Shown here piece after piece: positions 1 through 7,050 of a stretch of 12,543 nt of DNA. This DNA is from Gammaproteobacteria bacterium (GTDB lineage: Bacteria > Pseudomonadota > Gammaproteobacteria > S012-40). The notes under the pieces are model-generated. The model ran no database searches, was not told the origin of the DNA, and worked only from the letters and a program-made list of their open reading frames with translations. The DNA is taken from NCBI GenBank assembly GCA_029864945.1, contig JAOTSL010000060.1, positions 1 through 12,543 on the forward strand, given 5' to 3'. The position numbers were made by a program, and so were the translations under genes. How positions within the stretch are numbered: the first letter of the stretch is position 1; each line of letters begins with the position of its first letter.

Positions 1-1
1 T

Positions 2-214
2 TCTTGTATCGCTAGTATATTAGAAAACAGAAGTTTCAGTGGGACGGTCAATTGCTGTAGTGGCAAGCCAACTTCCGTTAGAGCTTTAGTGGAAAATAAA
101 CTTCAGGAGCGGGAAGTCAGTTTGGAACTTAATCTCGGGTATTATCCTTACCCCGATTACGAGCCGATGGCTTTCTGGGGTAGCGACGAAAAATTAAAAT
201 CAGTAATAGGGTAA
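2..214 (+). CDS. NAD-dependent epimerase/dehydratase (SDR), C-terminal end only
   Basis: The frame is open from the left edge and ends in TAA at 212-214, leaving the last 70 residues. Seen: the stretch NCCSGKPTSVRALVE followed by LNLGYYPYPDYEPMAFWG. This matches the substrate-binding C-terminal end of extended short-chain dehydrogenase/reductases that epimerise or dehydrate nucleotide sugars, where a (N/V)CSG-K-(T/I)SV-(R)-LV block and a GYYPYPDYEPMAFWG block close the protein. The Rossmann domain with the NAD-binding glycine motif and the YxxxK catalytic pair must lie outside the window. The inferred role is supply of a modified nucleotide sugar in the cytoplasm. The next gene starts 4 bases after the stop, so the two are probably co-transcribed. 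The exact substrate cannot be told from this end. Confidence 0.85.
   Translation, partial: SCIASILENRSFSGTVNCCSGKPTSVRALVENKLQEREVSLELNLGYYPYPDYEPMAFWGSDEKLKSVIG
207..211 (+). promoter_or_regulatory. Ribosome binding site for the CmcI-type methyltransferase
   Basis: TAGGG lies 6 bases before the ATG at 218 and inside the last codons of the epimerase gene. This supports that ATG and suggests translational coupling across the 3-base gap after the epimerase stop. Confidence 0.6.
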
Positions 215-217
215 AAG

Positions 218-1000
218 ATGAATAGAGACTTAAATCAGGAATTTGTCGACGAATGCCAGGAACGAATTACTGAATATCCTGGTAGCGACCTTGCCAAATC
301 GGCCCACGAATTTATGAAGGCTAGTACACTTCCTAAGTATTCATATAACTTCCGTTGGTTAGATAGACCTATTATTCAATATCCTCAGGATATTGTCGCA
401 ATGCAGGAAATTATTTGGCAGGTGAAGCCTGATCTTATTATTGAAACAGGCATAGCACACGGTGGCTCACTTATCTTTAGCGCATCTATGTTAGCGATGA
501 TTGATTATGCAGAGGCAGTTGAAAACGGTGAAATATTAGATCCGAAATCATCGAAAAGAAAAGTGCTTGGTATAGACATAGATCTACGGGAACATAATCG
601 AGCTTCTATTGAAGCTAATCCATTCTCTCATATGATTCAGACTGTCGTCGGGTCATCTGTTTCCGATAATATTATAAATGAAGTTAAATCAATAGCCTCC
701 TCTTACAGCAATATTCTTGTTTGCCTAGATTCTAATCATACTCACGAGCACGTCCTTAAAGAGCTTGAGGCATATGCTTCTTTAACCAGTGTTGGTAGTT
801 ACTGTGTGGTATTTGACTCTATGATAGAAGACTTGCCTGATGAGCTTTTTCCGGATAGGCCATGGTGTAAGGGCAATAACCCAAAGTCGGCACTGAAACA
901 GTGGATAGCGTCTCATCCAGAATTTGTAATCGATAAAAATATAGATGATAAATTACTTATATCAGTTGTGTCAGAAGGATATCTAAAAAGGGTGAAATGA
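218..1000 (+). CDS. CmcI/cephalosporin hydroxylase family SAM-dependent methyltransferase
   Basis: A class I SAM methyltransferase of the CmcI family (260 aa, the usual length). Seen: SAM motif I ETGIAHGGS at residues 76-84, acidic ribose-binding GIDID at 118-122, LDSNHTHEHV from about 170, then VVFDS, and a tail with FPDRPWCKGNNPK and a late GYLK. LDS-HTHEHV and RPW-KGNNPK are hallmarks of this family. In Streptomyces CmcI the metal ligands sit in the equivalent LDSDH and ED segments; here the second pair reads FD, as is common in sugar-cluster members. Despite the name, members outside antibiotic clusters are thought to O-methylate sugars; sugar methylation here is inference. It follows the epimerase by 3 bases and has a good ribosome site. 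It is cytoplasmic, with no signal peptide or membrane segment. Confidence 0.9.
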   Translation: MNRDLNQEFVDECQERITEYPGSDLAKSAHEFMKASTLPKYSYNFRWLDRPIIQYPQDIVAMQEIIWQVKPDLIIETGIAHGGSLIFSASMLAMIDYAEAVENGEILDPKSSKRKVLGIDIDLREHNRASIEANPFSHMIQTVVGSSVSDNIINEVKSIASSYSNILVCLDSNHTHEHVLKELEAYASLTSVGSYCVVFDSMIEDLPDELFPDRPWCKGNNPKSALKQWIASHPEFVIDKNIDDKLLISVVSEGYLKRVK

Positions 1001-1040
1001 TTATTGAATTTTCATTAAGTGACAATGTATGTAGAAGCAT

Positions 1041-2087
1041 ATGAATAAAGTCGATATTATTTTACCTAATTATAATAGCGCTGATTTTTTGAATGAATGT
1101 TTTGAGTATATCTGCAATCAATCATATATGGATTTTCACGTTATAGTTGTTGATAACGGGTCTACCGATGAAAGTCATGAGATTATCTCGTCCTGGGTTG
1201 AGCGAGACTCTAGAATTGAATTGATAGTTAACGAGGAAAATATTGGTTCTACTGGTTCAATTATAAAGGGCTTCAATGTAGGGGAAGCGGAATACGCCAT
1301 GTTTCTACCTGCCGATGATCGAATTGAACCAGACTTTCTTAAACTAACGGTTGAAGCGCTTGACCAAAATAAAGAAGCGGCCTTTGCTTATACGGCTTCG
1401 GCAATGGCAATTTTAGGTGACGAAAATAATGTAGCGTCAGAAGAGTCACGGTTTGTTCCCCACTATTGTTCAGGTGTTTATTCTGAAGCGGCCTCCATGA
1501 TGCTGAATTACTACACCGGCATCCCACTTATCAGGAAATCAATATACAATGAAATTGGCGGCTTTATGCCTGACCTATTACAGGCAGTTGATTATGAATA
1601 CTATATTCGTGCAGCCGGTTTGTATCAAACGGTCTTTATTAATTCTAATCAACAAAAATCATTGAAACATGAAAAGCAATTATCAAAACTGTTTTATAAA
1701 AATGGGCAAGCTTTTTGGGATTTTAACAAAGTCTATAATCAGTTTTTTGAAAACGAGCTAATGCCTATCCCATTAAGATTATTTTCAAAAACGGTGGAGT
1801 ACAGCAGGTTTACTGGTAAAACGATTTCTGAAATGGCTCAATGGTTTATTAACTCCCCTGAGCCAGCTTACAGAAACATAATGCTGGAACATCAGGATGT
1901 ATACCTCTTCCATTGTGTTGAAGCTATTTTATCTCAGTATCATTTAAGAGGCCTGCAAGCCAACTTAAGCAGTGGAAAATACGGTACGGTACAAGACGCA
2001 GCAGGTATAGCCACTTACTTAGTCTCTCGGCAACATAAAAAAACGATAGAGCTACTTGAATATCATAAGCTTTGCATAACAGGGTAA
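1041..2087 (+). CDS. Glycosyltransferase family 2 protein
   Basis: A GT-A fold inverting glycosyltransferase (348 aa). Seen: the N-terminal nucleotide-sugar fold begins IILPNYNS, DNGSTD sits at residues 38-43, NIGSTG near 67, and the metal-binding acidic motif PADDR at 90-94. An acceptor-side segment IGGFMPDLLQAVDYEYY near 170-190 carries the usual GGF...D-E pattern; this region supplies the catalytic base in GT2 enzymes. Residues 215-348 are helical-looking and match nothing I recognise. There is no membrane segment, so it should act in the cytoplasm on a soluble or peripheral acceptor. It starts 40 bases after the CmcI-type gene with a purine-rich GTAGAAG upstream of ATG. Donor and acceptor sugars cannot be predicted. 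Confidence 0.92.
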   Translation: MNKVDIILPNYNSADFLNECFEYICNQSYMDFHVIVVDNGSTDESHEIISSWVERDSRIELIVNEENIGSTGSIIKGFNVGEAEYAMFLPADDRIEPDFLKLTVEALDQNKEAAFAYTASAMAILGDENNVASEESRFVPHYCSGVYSEAASMMLNYYTGIPLIRKSIYNEIGGFMPDLLQAVDYEYYIRAAGLYQTVFINSNQQKSLKHEKQLSKLFYKNGQAFWDFNKVYNQFFENELMPIPLRLFSKTVEYSRFTGKTISEMAQWFINSPEPAYRNIMLEHQDVYLFHCVEAILSQYHLRGLQANLSSGKYGTVQDAAGIATYLVSRQHKKTIELLEYHKLCITG

Positions 2088-2203
2088 GATAATCAGTATT
2101 TAGCGCACAATATTATTGGTGTCGACGAATAGCTATTTTTATTTCCAGAATATAGTTTAGCTACGTTTATAGATAAATTCGTTTATACGAGTCAATAGTG
2201 ATC

Positions 2204-2219
2204 TGGCGTAATATTCGCA
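2204..2219 (+). promoter_or_regulatory. Candidate sigma-54 (-24/-12) promoter before the radical SAM gene
   Basis: TGGCGTAATATTCGCA matches the RpoN consensus TGGCACGRNNNTTGCW at TGGC, R, T12, GC and the final A, with the GG and GC dinucleotides exactly 10 bases apart. There are four mismatches (positions 5, 6, 7 and 13). The expected start of transcription is about 2229-2231. It lies in a 165-base gap without other visible signals. It is a candidate only: GG-N10-GC occurs by chance every few hundred bases. Confidence 0.3.
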
Positions 2220-2236
2220 TTATTACTAACTTTGGA

Positions 2237-2241
2237 TAAGG
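2237..2241 (+). promoter_or_regulatory. Ribosome binding site deciding the radical SAM gene start
   Basis: TAAGG, complementary to the anti-Shine-Dalgarno, lies 11 bases before ATG 2253. It lies downstream of the in-frame TTG at 2232, which has no comparable site in front of it, so ATG 2253 is favoured. Confidence 0.5.
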
Positions 2242-2252
2242 TCTTTAATATA

Positions 2253-3263
2253 ATGCATAAATACCTTATAGACATCGCTGGAACCTGTAATCTTAAGTGT
2301 CCATCATGCCCTGTTGGTAATTTTAGCGACTCAGATTTTCTGAGTGAGCTTAAGCCAAAAGGTTTTATGGATAAAATCCTGTTCTCATCTATTATAAAAA
2401 GAATTAGAGATGAGAACCCGGGCGAGAGGGTATTAGTGAATCTATTTTCGTGGGGAGAGCCGCTTCTTCACCCTGATTTACCAGAATTTATAGATGAATT
2501 AAATGAACTTGGAATGGCTTGTAATCTGTCATCCAATCTCAATATTACTAAAAACCTTGATAAGGTAATTAAAGCTAACCCGTATAAACTTCGAGTTTCG
2601 TTGTCTGGTTTTTTTCAGGAAAATTACGCTATATCTCATACCAAGGGCGATGTCTTTCTTCTGAAATCGAATTTATATAAAATTAGATATTTGTTAAATA
2701 AGTATAAGTCAAATACACAAATTGAAATTTGCTATCATTTATATTCTCACAATGTTGATCAGGATATATTTTTCATGTATCAACTTAGTGAGGAACTTGG
2801 TTTTGAGTTTTCGCCGACGTGGGCGTACTTAATGCCCGTCGAAAAAGCATTGCGCTATTATGAAACAAAATCGGCCGATGTTTTTCCTGAAATTTCGAAT
2901 AATATGATAATTTCGCCGGATGATGCATTTAATATAACAAACGGAATAGAGTCATCAGATTGTGATTTAAGAAGCCGAATGACTCAAATAAACTATGATG
3001 GATCTGTTCAGTTATGTTGCGGAACATATGATCCACATTACGTGATTGCAAAAAATTACCTTGAAACGAGCACTGAAGAGTTAAGAGAGCGAAAATATTC
3101 CAACCCTCTTTGTGGTACGTGTATGAAGCATAATCTGCATAAGATATCGATGTATCACAATGCTCCCAAATGGGATGAGGTTGGTAATGAGCGGCTTGAT
3201 GAGATGCAAGCGCCATACAAAATCAATATGTTTAGCAACCCCAAAGTGAGTAATCGCCAATAA
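2253..3263 (+). CDS. Radical SAM protein with SPASM-like C-terminal cysteines
   Basis: Seen: close to the start, C-NLK-C-PS-C (residues 12, 16, 19) is the CX3CX2C motif that holds the SAM-binding [4Fe-4S] cluster. FSWGEP near 65-70 is the GGE-like SAM-contact motif. In the last third, SDCDL, VQLCCGT and PLCGTC provide Cys residues spaced like a SPASM/Twitch auxiliary Fe-S site, with the typical I-YDGSV-LCC strand-turn. The family makes a 5'-deoxyadenosyl radical; SPASM members act on peptides or small molecules, including sugars. Substrate here is unknown; a glycan or glycan precursor is inferred from the neighbours. I chose ATG 2253 (336 aa) over TTG 2232 (343 aa) because TAAGG lies between them and the candidate promoter would leave TTG almost leaderless. 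The next gene starts 1 base after the stop. Confidence 0.9.
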   Translation: MHKYLIDIAGTCNLKCPSCPVGNFSDSDFLSELKPKGFMDKILFSSIIKRIRDENPGERVLVNLFSWGEPLLHPDLPEFIDELNELGMACNLSSNLNITKNLDKVIKANPYKLRVSLSGFFQENYAISHTKGDVFLLKSNLYKIRYLLNKYKSNTQIEICYHLYSHNVDQDIFFMYQLSEELGFEFSPTWAYLMPVEKALRYYETKSADVFPEISNNMIISPDDAFNITNGIESSDCDLRSRMTQINYDGSVQLCCGTYDPHYVIAKNYLETSTEELRERKYSNPLCGTCMKHNLHKISMYHNAPKWDEVGNERLDEMQAPYKINMFSNPKVSNRQ

Positions 3264-3264
3264 T

Positions 3265-4620
3265 ATGAAAAAATCTGTGGTCTTTTTTTATGTTGACTTC
3301 GCCGACCCTATGTATCGTCTTATGGTTGAAATGATGGCTGCATCCGTCCATATGGTGCTGCCAGATCATGATGTTGTAATGTTGACTGATGACGGGGCGA
3401 TAGGTTTGACGGGAGTTGATTATATCGTCAAAGCTAATACTCGTTTCGACAAAAATAACCTTATGCCTGCTCGGATGCGCATGATTGATGCCTACATACA
3501 GTCAAAAAAAGAAGAAGAAATAATATTTACCGACGCCGATATACTCTTTTTCACTGGTATAAATTTCTTTCAATCAGAATTTGATGTCGCGCTTACCTGG
3601 CGAGGCGATTTTCCCTCTATGCCGTTTAATACTGGTGTTATGGCCACAAGAACAACAAAAGAGGCTTTGAATTTTTGGCGATTGGCGTCAGAAGCGTGTC
3701 AGACATTACCTGCACAAGTTCATGGTTGGTATGGAGATCAGATATCAGTAGCGATGACTGTTGGTCTTAATGATTTTTATAGTAGAACTGGAGATACGAT
3801 ATTATCTGGTAATGCGGTTGTTAAGCTGTTTCCCTGTGAAAAATACAATTACTCCCCAAACATTTACGGTGTGTATGATGCTGATATCTTGCATTTTAAA
3901 GGGGAAAGAAAGAAGTTAATGGTTAAGTTTTTTAGTAGTCTTTGTCACAAATATTTAGGCATTAAGGGCGGTTTCTTTCAGCCAAATAGTAAAAGTATTG
4001 AACTTCTACTTTTACAAAGAACTGACTACAAAAATATTGAGGGCGAAGGAAACGACTCAAAAGAAACCCTGATTTCAGCGAAATTAACAATTGATCTATA
4101 CAACGAATACAGACGGGTTTCTCCATATCTTCCCGTGGAATCACATAGAATTCTTGATATTGGTTGTGGTTTGGGCGGGATAAACTACTTTTTTTATAAT
4201 CACTATAATGCGCAATCACCTGACATGTATCTTTTGGATAAAGATGAGGTCAGTGAGAGCATATATTTCGGATTTGAAGAAACGGCAGCTGCATATAACA
4301 ACCTTCTAAGTTCGAGGCAGTTATTAGAAGATGCGGGTGTTCCTGGTGAAAAAATACATGTCATCGATATTAATAAAGATAAGTTTCCTAAGCAGGTAAA
4401 GTATGATCTTATTTTTAGTTCTCTATCCTGGGGATTTCATTACCCAATTTCAACATACATTAGCGAAGTTGTTGAATCACTATCGAATGACGGTGTTCTT
4501 ATTATAGATGTGAGAAAGAACACTGATGGGTTAAAGTTGATAAAAACTAATTTTTCGAATGTTAAAATAATAATTGATAGTGAAAAATACCAAAAGATAT
4601 GTGCTAGTAATTCTATCTAA
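3265..4620 (+). CDS. Fusion of GT8-like glycosyltransferase and SAM-dependent methyltransferase
   Basis: A two-domain protein (451 aa). Residues 1 to about 215 form a GT-A nucleotide-sugar transferase: a start VVFFYVDFADPMYRLMVEMM, the DxD metal motif D90-A-D92 in IIFTDADILFF, PFNTGVMA near 120-125, a WYGDQ segment, and a closing HFKGE (H210) as in GT8-type retaining enzymes. After a linker, residues from about 290 form a class I methyltransferase with motif I LDIGCGLGG at 297-305, an acidic LDKDE near 323, IDIN near 370, and DLIFSSLSWGFHYP around 385, followed by a VVESLSNDGVLIID strand typical of these folds. One polypeptide could therefore add a sugar and methylate the same chain; this coupling is inference. 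It starts 1 base after the radical SAM stop codon, so translation is probably coupled. Cytoplasmic. Confidence 0.88.
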   Translation: MKKSVVFFYVDFADPMYRLMVEMMAASVHMVLPDHDVVMLTDDGAIGLTGVDYIVKANTRFDKNNLMPARMRMIDAYIQSKKEEEIIFTDADILFFTGINFFQSEFDVALTWRGDFPSMPFNTGVMATRTTKEALNFWRLASEACQTLPAQVHGWYGDQISVAMTVGLNDFYSRTGDTILSGNAVVKLFPCEKYNYSPNIYGVYDADILHFKGERKKLMVKFFSSLCHKYLGIKGGFFQPNSKSIELLLLQRTDYKNIEGEGNDSKETLISAKLTIDLYNEYRRVSPYLPVESHRILDIGCGLGGINYFFYNHYNAQSPDMYLLDKDEVSESIYFGFEETAAAYNNLLSSRQLLEDAGVPGEKIHVIDINKDKFPKQVKYDLIFSSLSWGFHYPISTYISEVVESLSNDGVLIIDVRKNTDGLKLIKTNFSNVKIIIDSEKYQKICASNSI

Positions 4621-4737
4621 TATATATAGTAGGTTATTTGTGACAGGTTAGGTATCAAGTACCAAGTGTTGTTATTTGAAGTATGTTCTATTTTAACGTT
4701 TGTAAAATCTATTGATGTGTTACATAGGGAAATATAA

Positions 4738-5601
4738 ATGAAATTCAATATCGCCTATGTGGGGCCGGATTATTTATTTAACGTAAGACGTGACTTGATT
4801 TTGTCAATTAAATATTCGTTAGAGGAAAACGGGCATGATGTTGTTTTGTCTGGTCTCGATATCGATAGTAATCGCTTTAACTTAATAATCGGTGCATATT
4901 TTCTAAAGCCGCAAGATGCAATCAACCTAATCAATTCTGGGGCCAAGTTTGCGCTTATCAATACTGAAATAATTGCTAATGATTTGCTTAATCATAATCC
5001 AAAAAAAGTTGACTTTTTGGGGTTTTATCTACCATTTATGCAGGCAGGCGTTTTTGTTTGGGACATTGTTATCGATAATATGATAGAGCATGAGCGCTAT
5101 GGTAATAACGCTCACTTTCTTCAATTGGGTTATCTTCAAGAGCTGGATGAAATTAATAGAAGTTCATTTAAGGAATATGACTATTATTTTTTTGGATTGA
5201 TGAGTCCACGTCGTATTGAAATTATTAACAAATTGGATAGCTCAGGGTTTAGGGGAGTGGTGGATGGTTTTTGCCCCTATTTTGTACGTAATGATCGTAT
5301 TAGCCGTTCAAAAGTTCAATTAAATCTAATTCAAGACAATATTTATACTCATGTAAATGCGTTGCGGATTGCGTATCTCGCAAATAATGAGTGCGCCATA
5401 CTTTCTGAAAAAGAAAATGATGAAGCTGATTACCTGGATTTTGCAACCGTAACAGAAAGTGATTCAATTTTGGATGCAATGACTAATTTGCTTGAAAATG
5501 ATAATTATCTCCAGGTTGGTAGTGAAAAATATTTAGAGTATAAGAAAAAGCCTATGAAAATCTATATGGAGATATTATTAGAAAACTCGTTTTCAGTTTA
5601 G
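4738..5601 (+). CDS. GT-B-like glycosyltransferase family protein
   Basis: A 287-aa protein. Seen: an N-terminal half starting IAYVGPDYL, LINTEIIAND near 74-82 and VWD near 107-109; LQLGY at 128-132; a YYFFGLMSPRR strand-turn near 149-159; and NALRIAYLANNECAILSE at 207-224. The order NTE - VWD - LGY - (D)YxFFG - R - LNL - LRxxYLxxNxxxxxSE is one I associate with small GT-B-like glycosyltransferases of polysaccharide and glycoprotein clusters, where the last segment resembles the donor-binding region of group 1 transferases. The protein is shorter than a full GT-B enzyme (usually 350 or more), so the N-terminal lobe is reduced. It is separated from the previous gene by 117 bases and has a GGGA ribosome site before ATG. 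Function is by family resemblance only. Confidence 0.7.
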   Translation: MKFNIAYVGPDYLFNVRRDLILSIKYSLEENGHDVVLSGLDIDSNRFNLIIGAYFLKPQDAINLINSGAKFALINTEIIANDLLNHNPKKVDFLGFYLPFMQAGVFVWDIVIDNMIEHERYGNNAHFLQLGYLQELDEINRSSFKEYDYYFFGLMSPRRIEIINKLDSSGFRGVVDGFCPYFVRNDRISRSKVQLNLIQDNIYTHVNALRIAYLANNECAILSEKENDEADYLDFATVTESDSILDAMTNLLENDNYLQVGSEKYLEYKKKPMKIYMEILLENSFSV

Positions 5602-5602
5602 T

Positions 5603-5614
5603 TGAAATATTTCA
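5603..5614. repeat. 12-base perfect palindrome between convergent stop codons
   Basis: TGAAATATTTCA reads the same on both strands and spans the whole 10-base gap between the + strand stop (5599-5601) and the - strand stop (5612-5614). It has no loop and no U-rich tail, so it is not a convincing intrinsic terminator. It is the only symmetric element where the two transcription units meet. Confidence 0.5.
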
Positions 5615-6148
5615 CCTCCATCCAATGGATGCAATATCGGTTATTAATTGATTGATGTTGGATTCATCTTCTTCAGAGTTAAGAAGTCCTTCTACTCGTT
5701 CCTCAAAGTTATTTAACGCCTGATTGGTTGGGAGGATTAGTCCCTCAATGAAAAGTAAAACGAGATTTGGGTACAATATTGTTGACTCTTCAGACCTCTT
5801 GAGGGAAATTTGATGTAAGTCTGCTAATCTAGCCTCGCTTTCTATCTTCCAGCCCATTCTTTTGAATATAATGGGGAGGTGTAAAGTCTTTAGTGAAAAA
5901 TTATTTTCATCATCTTTCACGCAAATTCGCTCGAAAGTATCCAGACAGATAACTGATAGCACACCAAATAGTTGCTTATGTTCCTCCATGATGAGTAAAA
6001 TATCATTTGAGGAAAAATCATCCATGATAAGGTCTAACTCATCTACTGTATTGGCTTGTGAAAGCATTAATACAATGTAGTCTAGAAAATTTAGTATTCT
6101 TTCGTCAGTTTCCTGCTTTGGTTCTACCTGAGTGTTTTCAATAATCAT
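5612..6148 (-). CDS. Conserved-looking hypothetical acidic protein, coupled to glycosyltransferase
   Basis: A 178-aa protein I do not recognise. Seen: it is rich in Glu, Asp, Leu and Ile, looks mostly alpha-helical, and has no signal peptide, membrane segment or metal motif. There is an acidic patch LDLIMDDFSSND near 39-50, two cysteines around 70-75, and another acidic run EERVEGLLNSEEDESN in the last quarter. It overlaps the upstream glycosyltransferase gene by the 4-base ATGA at 6145-6148, the classic arrangement for coupled translation, which argues that it is a real gene. The context suggests an accessory or regulatory partner of that transferase, or a carrier or chaperone for the glycosylated protein; this is inference from position only. 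Confidence 0.75.
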   Translation of the reverse strand: MIIENTQVEPKQETDERILNFLDYIVLMLSQANTVDELDLIMDDFSSNDILLIMEEHKQLFGVLSVICLDTFERICVKDDENNFSLKTLHLPIIFKRMGWKIESEARLADLHQISLKRSEESTILYPNLVLLFIEGLILPTNQALNNFEERVEGLLNSEEDESNINQLITDIASIGWR

Positions 6149-6822
6149 ATTTTTTGCTCGCAGTTTTCCATTATGTTACGTTCTTCAAGCCATTCTTTAG
6201 CATACTCGCAATCTTTGTATTCGTTAAAGTATGGTCCGCCTACTGTGAAATGCACCAGCGATACGTCATCATCTGGTTCATCGTATCCCACTAAGTGATT
6301 CCATCGGTGTGGGATTTCACCAATTAAGTCATCCGACTCTAGCCACTTGAACTGATGTAGTTCAAGTCCTGTTGCAGTATTTACATATTCGGGTGTTAGT
6401 GTTTTGCACTTAGCATTATTGAATAACATAACGCTTGACCAGTTTTTTTTCTGGTACTTGCTTTGGGGTGCGCCAAGAAATTTTGTTTCTTCTTTCGGAG
6501 TATGGTCATGTTTAACAACCTGAACGGCGTATCGATCGTCAGCGAGGGAAAATAGATTTGCTATGTCGTCCATGACGATCATGTCACAGTCCATAAAGAG
6601 CGACCAACCTTCGAAGTTGGACAAAAACGGTGTTAGAAATCGGGTAAAAGAAAAATCGGTAGATTGTAATGGATTACGGTCGCGGGTATATATGCTCTTC
6701 AGCTGATTGAGGGCAAGTGGTGTAATAGCAGCAGGCTGTGTTGCATGGCGTTGAATGCTATGAGCCAGTACACTGTATGTAATCGCTTCGCGGTGATCGT
6801 AGCCTATAAATACGCGTAACAT
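6145..6822 (-). CDS. GT8-like glycosyltransferase (KKNWSS motif)
   Basis: A GT-A fold transferase. Seen, numbered from the chosen start: FIGYDHREA at 5-13, STDFSFTRFLTP at 54-65, the DxD metal motif in FMDCDM at 76-81, VVKHDHTP near 102-109, YQKKNWSSVMLFN at 123-135, LHQFKWL near 155-161, WNHLVGY near 174-180 and HFTVGGPYF at 191-199. This ordered set is shared by a family of about 220-240 aa bacterial glycosyltransferases related to GT8. I chose ATG 6822 (225 aa) over ATG 6852 (235 aa): TAGGG lies 9 bases before 6822, 6852 has no ribosome site, the family's first strand begins at the second Met, and a candidate promoter would leave 6852 leaderless. The next gene overlaps its end by 4 bases. 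The donor sugar is unknown. Confidence 0.88.
   Translation of the reverse strand: MLRVFIGYDHREAITYSVLAHSIQRHATQPAAITPLALNQLKSIYTRDRNPLQSTDFSFTRFLTPFLSNFEGWSLFMDCDMIVMDDIANLFSLADDRYAVQVVKHDHTPKEETKFLGAPQSKYQKKNWSSVMLFNNAKCKTLTPEYVNTATGLELHQFKWLESDDLIGEIPHRWNHLVGYDEPDDDVSLVHFTVGGPYFNEYKDCEYAKEWLEERNIMENCEQKI
6443..6450. repeat. T8 tract (A8 in coding sense) inside the GT8-like gene
   Basis: Eight T on the + strand encode the KK of the KKNWSS motif as CAG AAA AAA AAC. It is the longest A/T run I noted in the window's coding sequence. Because the lysines belong to the family motif, the run may be only a by-product of codon choice, but a slip would destroy the enzyme. Confidence 0.7.
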
Positions 6823-6831
6823 TAATAAATA

Positions 6832-6836
6832 CCCTA
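6832..6836 (-). promoter_or_regulatory. Ribosome binding site deciding the GT8-like gene start
   Basis: TAGGG (read on the - strand) lies 9 bases upstream of ATG 6822. The in-frame ATG at 6852 lies upstream of this site and has none of its own, so 6822 is preferred. Confidence 0.55.
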
Positions 6837-6864
6837 CATCGGTTAAATTCAATACTATCTATGC

Positions 6865-6880
6865 TGCATGAGCTATGCCA
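6865..6880 (-). promoter_or_regulatory. Candidate sigma-54 (-24/-12) promoter before the GT8-like gene
   Basis: On the - strand TGGCATAGCTCATGCA matches TGGCACGRNNNTTGCW with three mismatches (positions 6, 7 and 12); GG and GC are exactly 10 bases apart. Transcription would start near 6854-6856, about 33 bases before ATG 6822 and including its ribosome site. This is the closest match of the three candidates in this window. Confidence 0.38.
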
Positions 6881-6982
6881 ACGTTTTCTTGTGTTTTGTT
6901 GCTTATATCACTCGGGGATTCAAGCGCTTATAATAGGGGGTACTTATTTTCGCTTAAGAAGCGGCTGATGTCGTCTTGGTTT

Positions 6983-7000
6983 GCGGAAAACTATTTCCGC
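6983..7000. repeat. Perfect hairpin (7-bp stem, 4-base loop) between GT41 and GT8-like genes
   Basis: GCGGAAA-acta-TTTCCGC. It lies about 70 bases downstream of the GT41 stop on the - strand. Neither strand has a U-rich tail, so it may be an RNA 3'-end stabiliser or factor-dependent termination site rather than an intrinsic terminator. Confidence 0.55.
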
Positions 7001-7050
7001 TATATATAAAATGTTTTGGGAAAATACCAGCGTTACGATGTACTGTATTT

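Noticed and set aside
1339..1527. Short - strand frame opposite the first GT2 gene
   Set aside because: Antisense to conserved GT2 coding sequence, with no ribosome site and no recognisable protein.
4660..4737. Sigma-70 promoter before the GT-B-like gene
   Set aside because: TAAAAT at 4703-4708 resembles a -10 box, but the only TTGAAG -35 candidate is 21 bases away; spacing too long to support.
5603..5614. Palindrome as a bidirectional intrinsic terminator
   Set aside because: Only 12 bases, AT-rich, no loop and no U-tract on either strand; kept as a repeat only.
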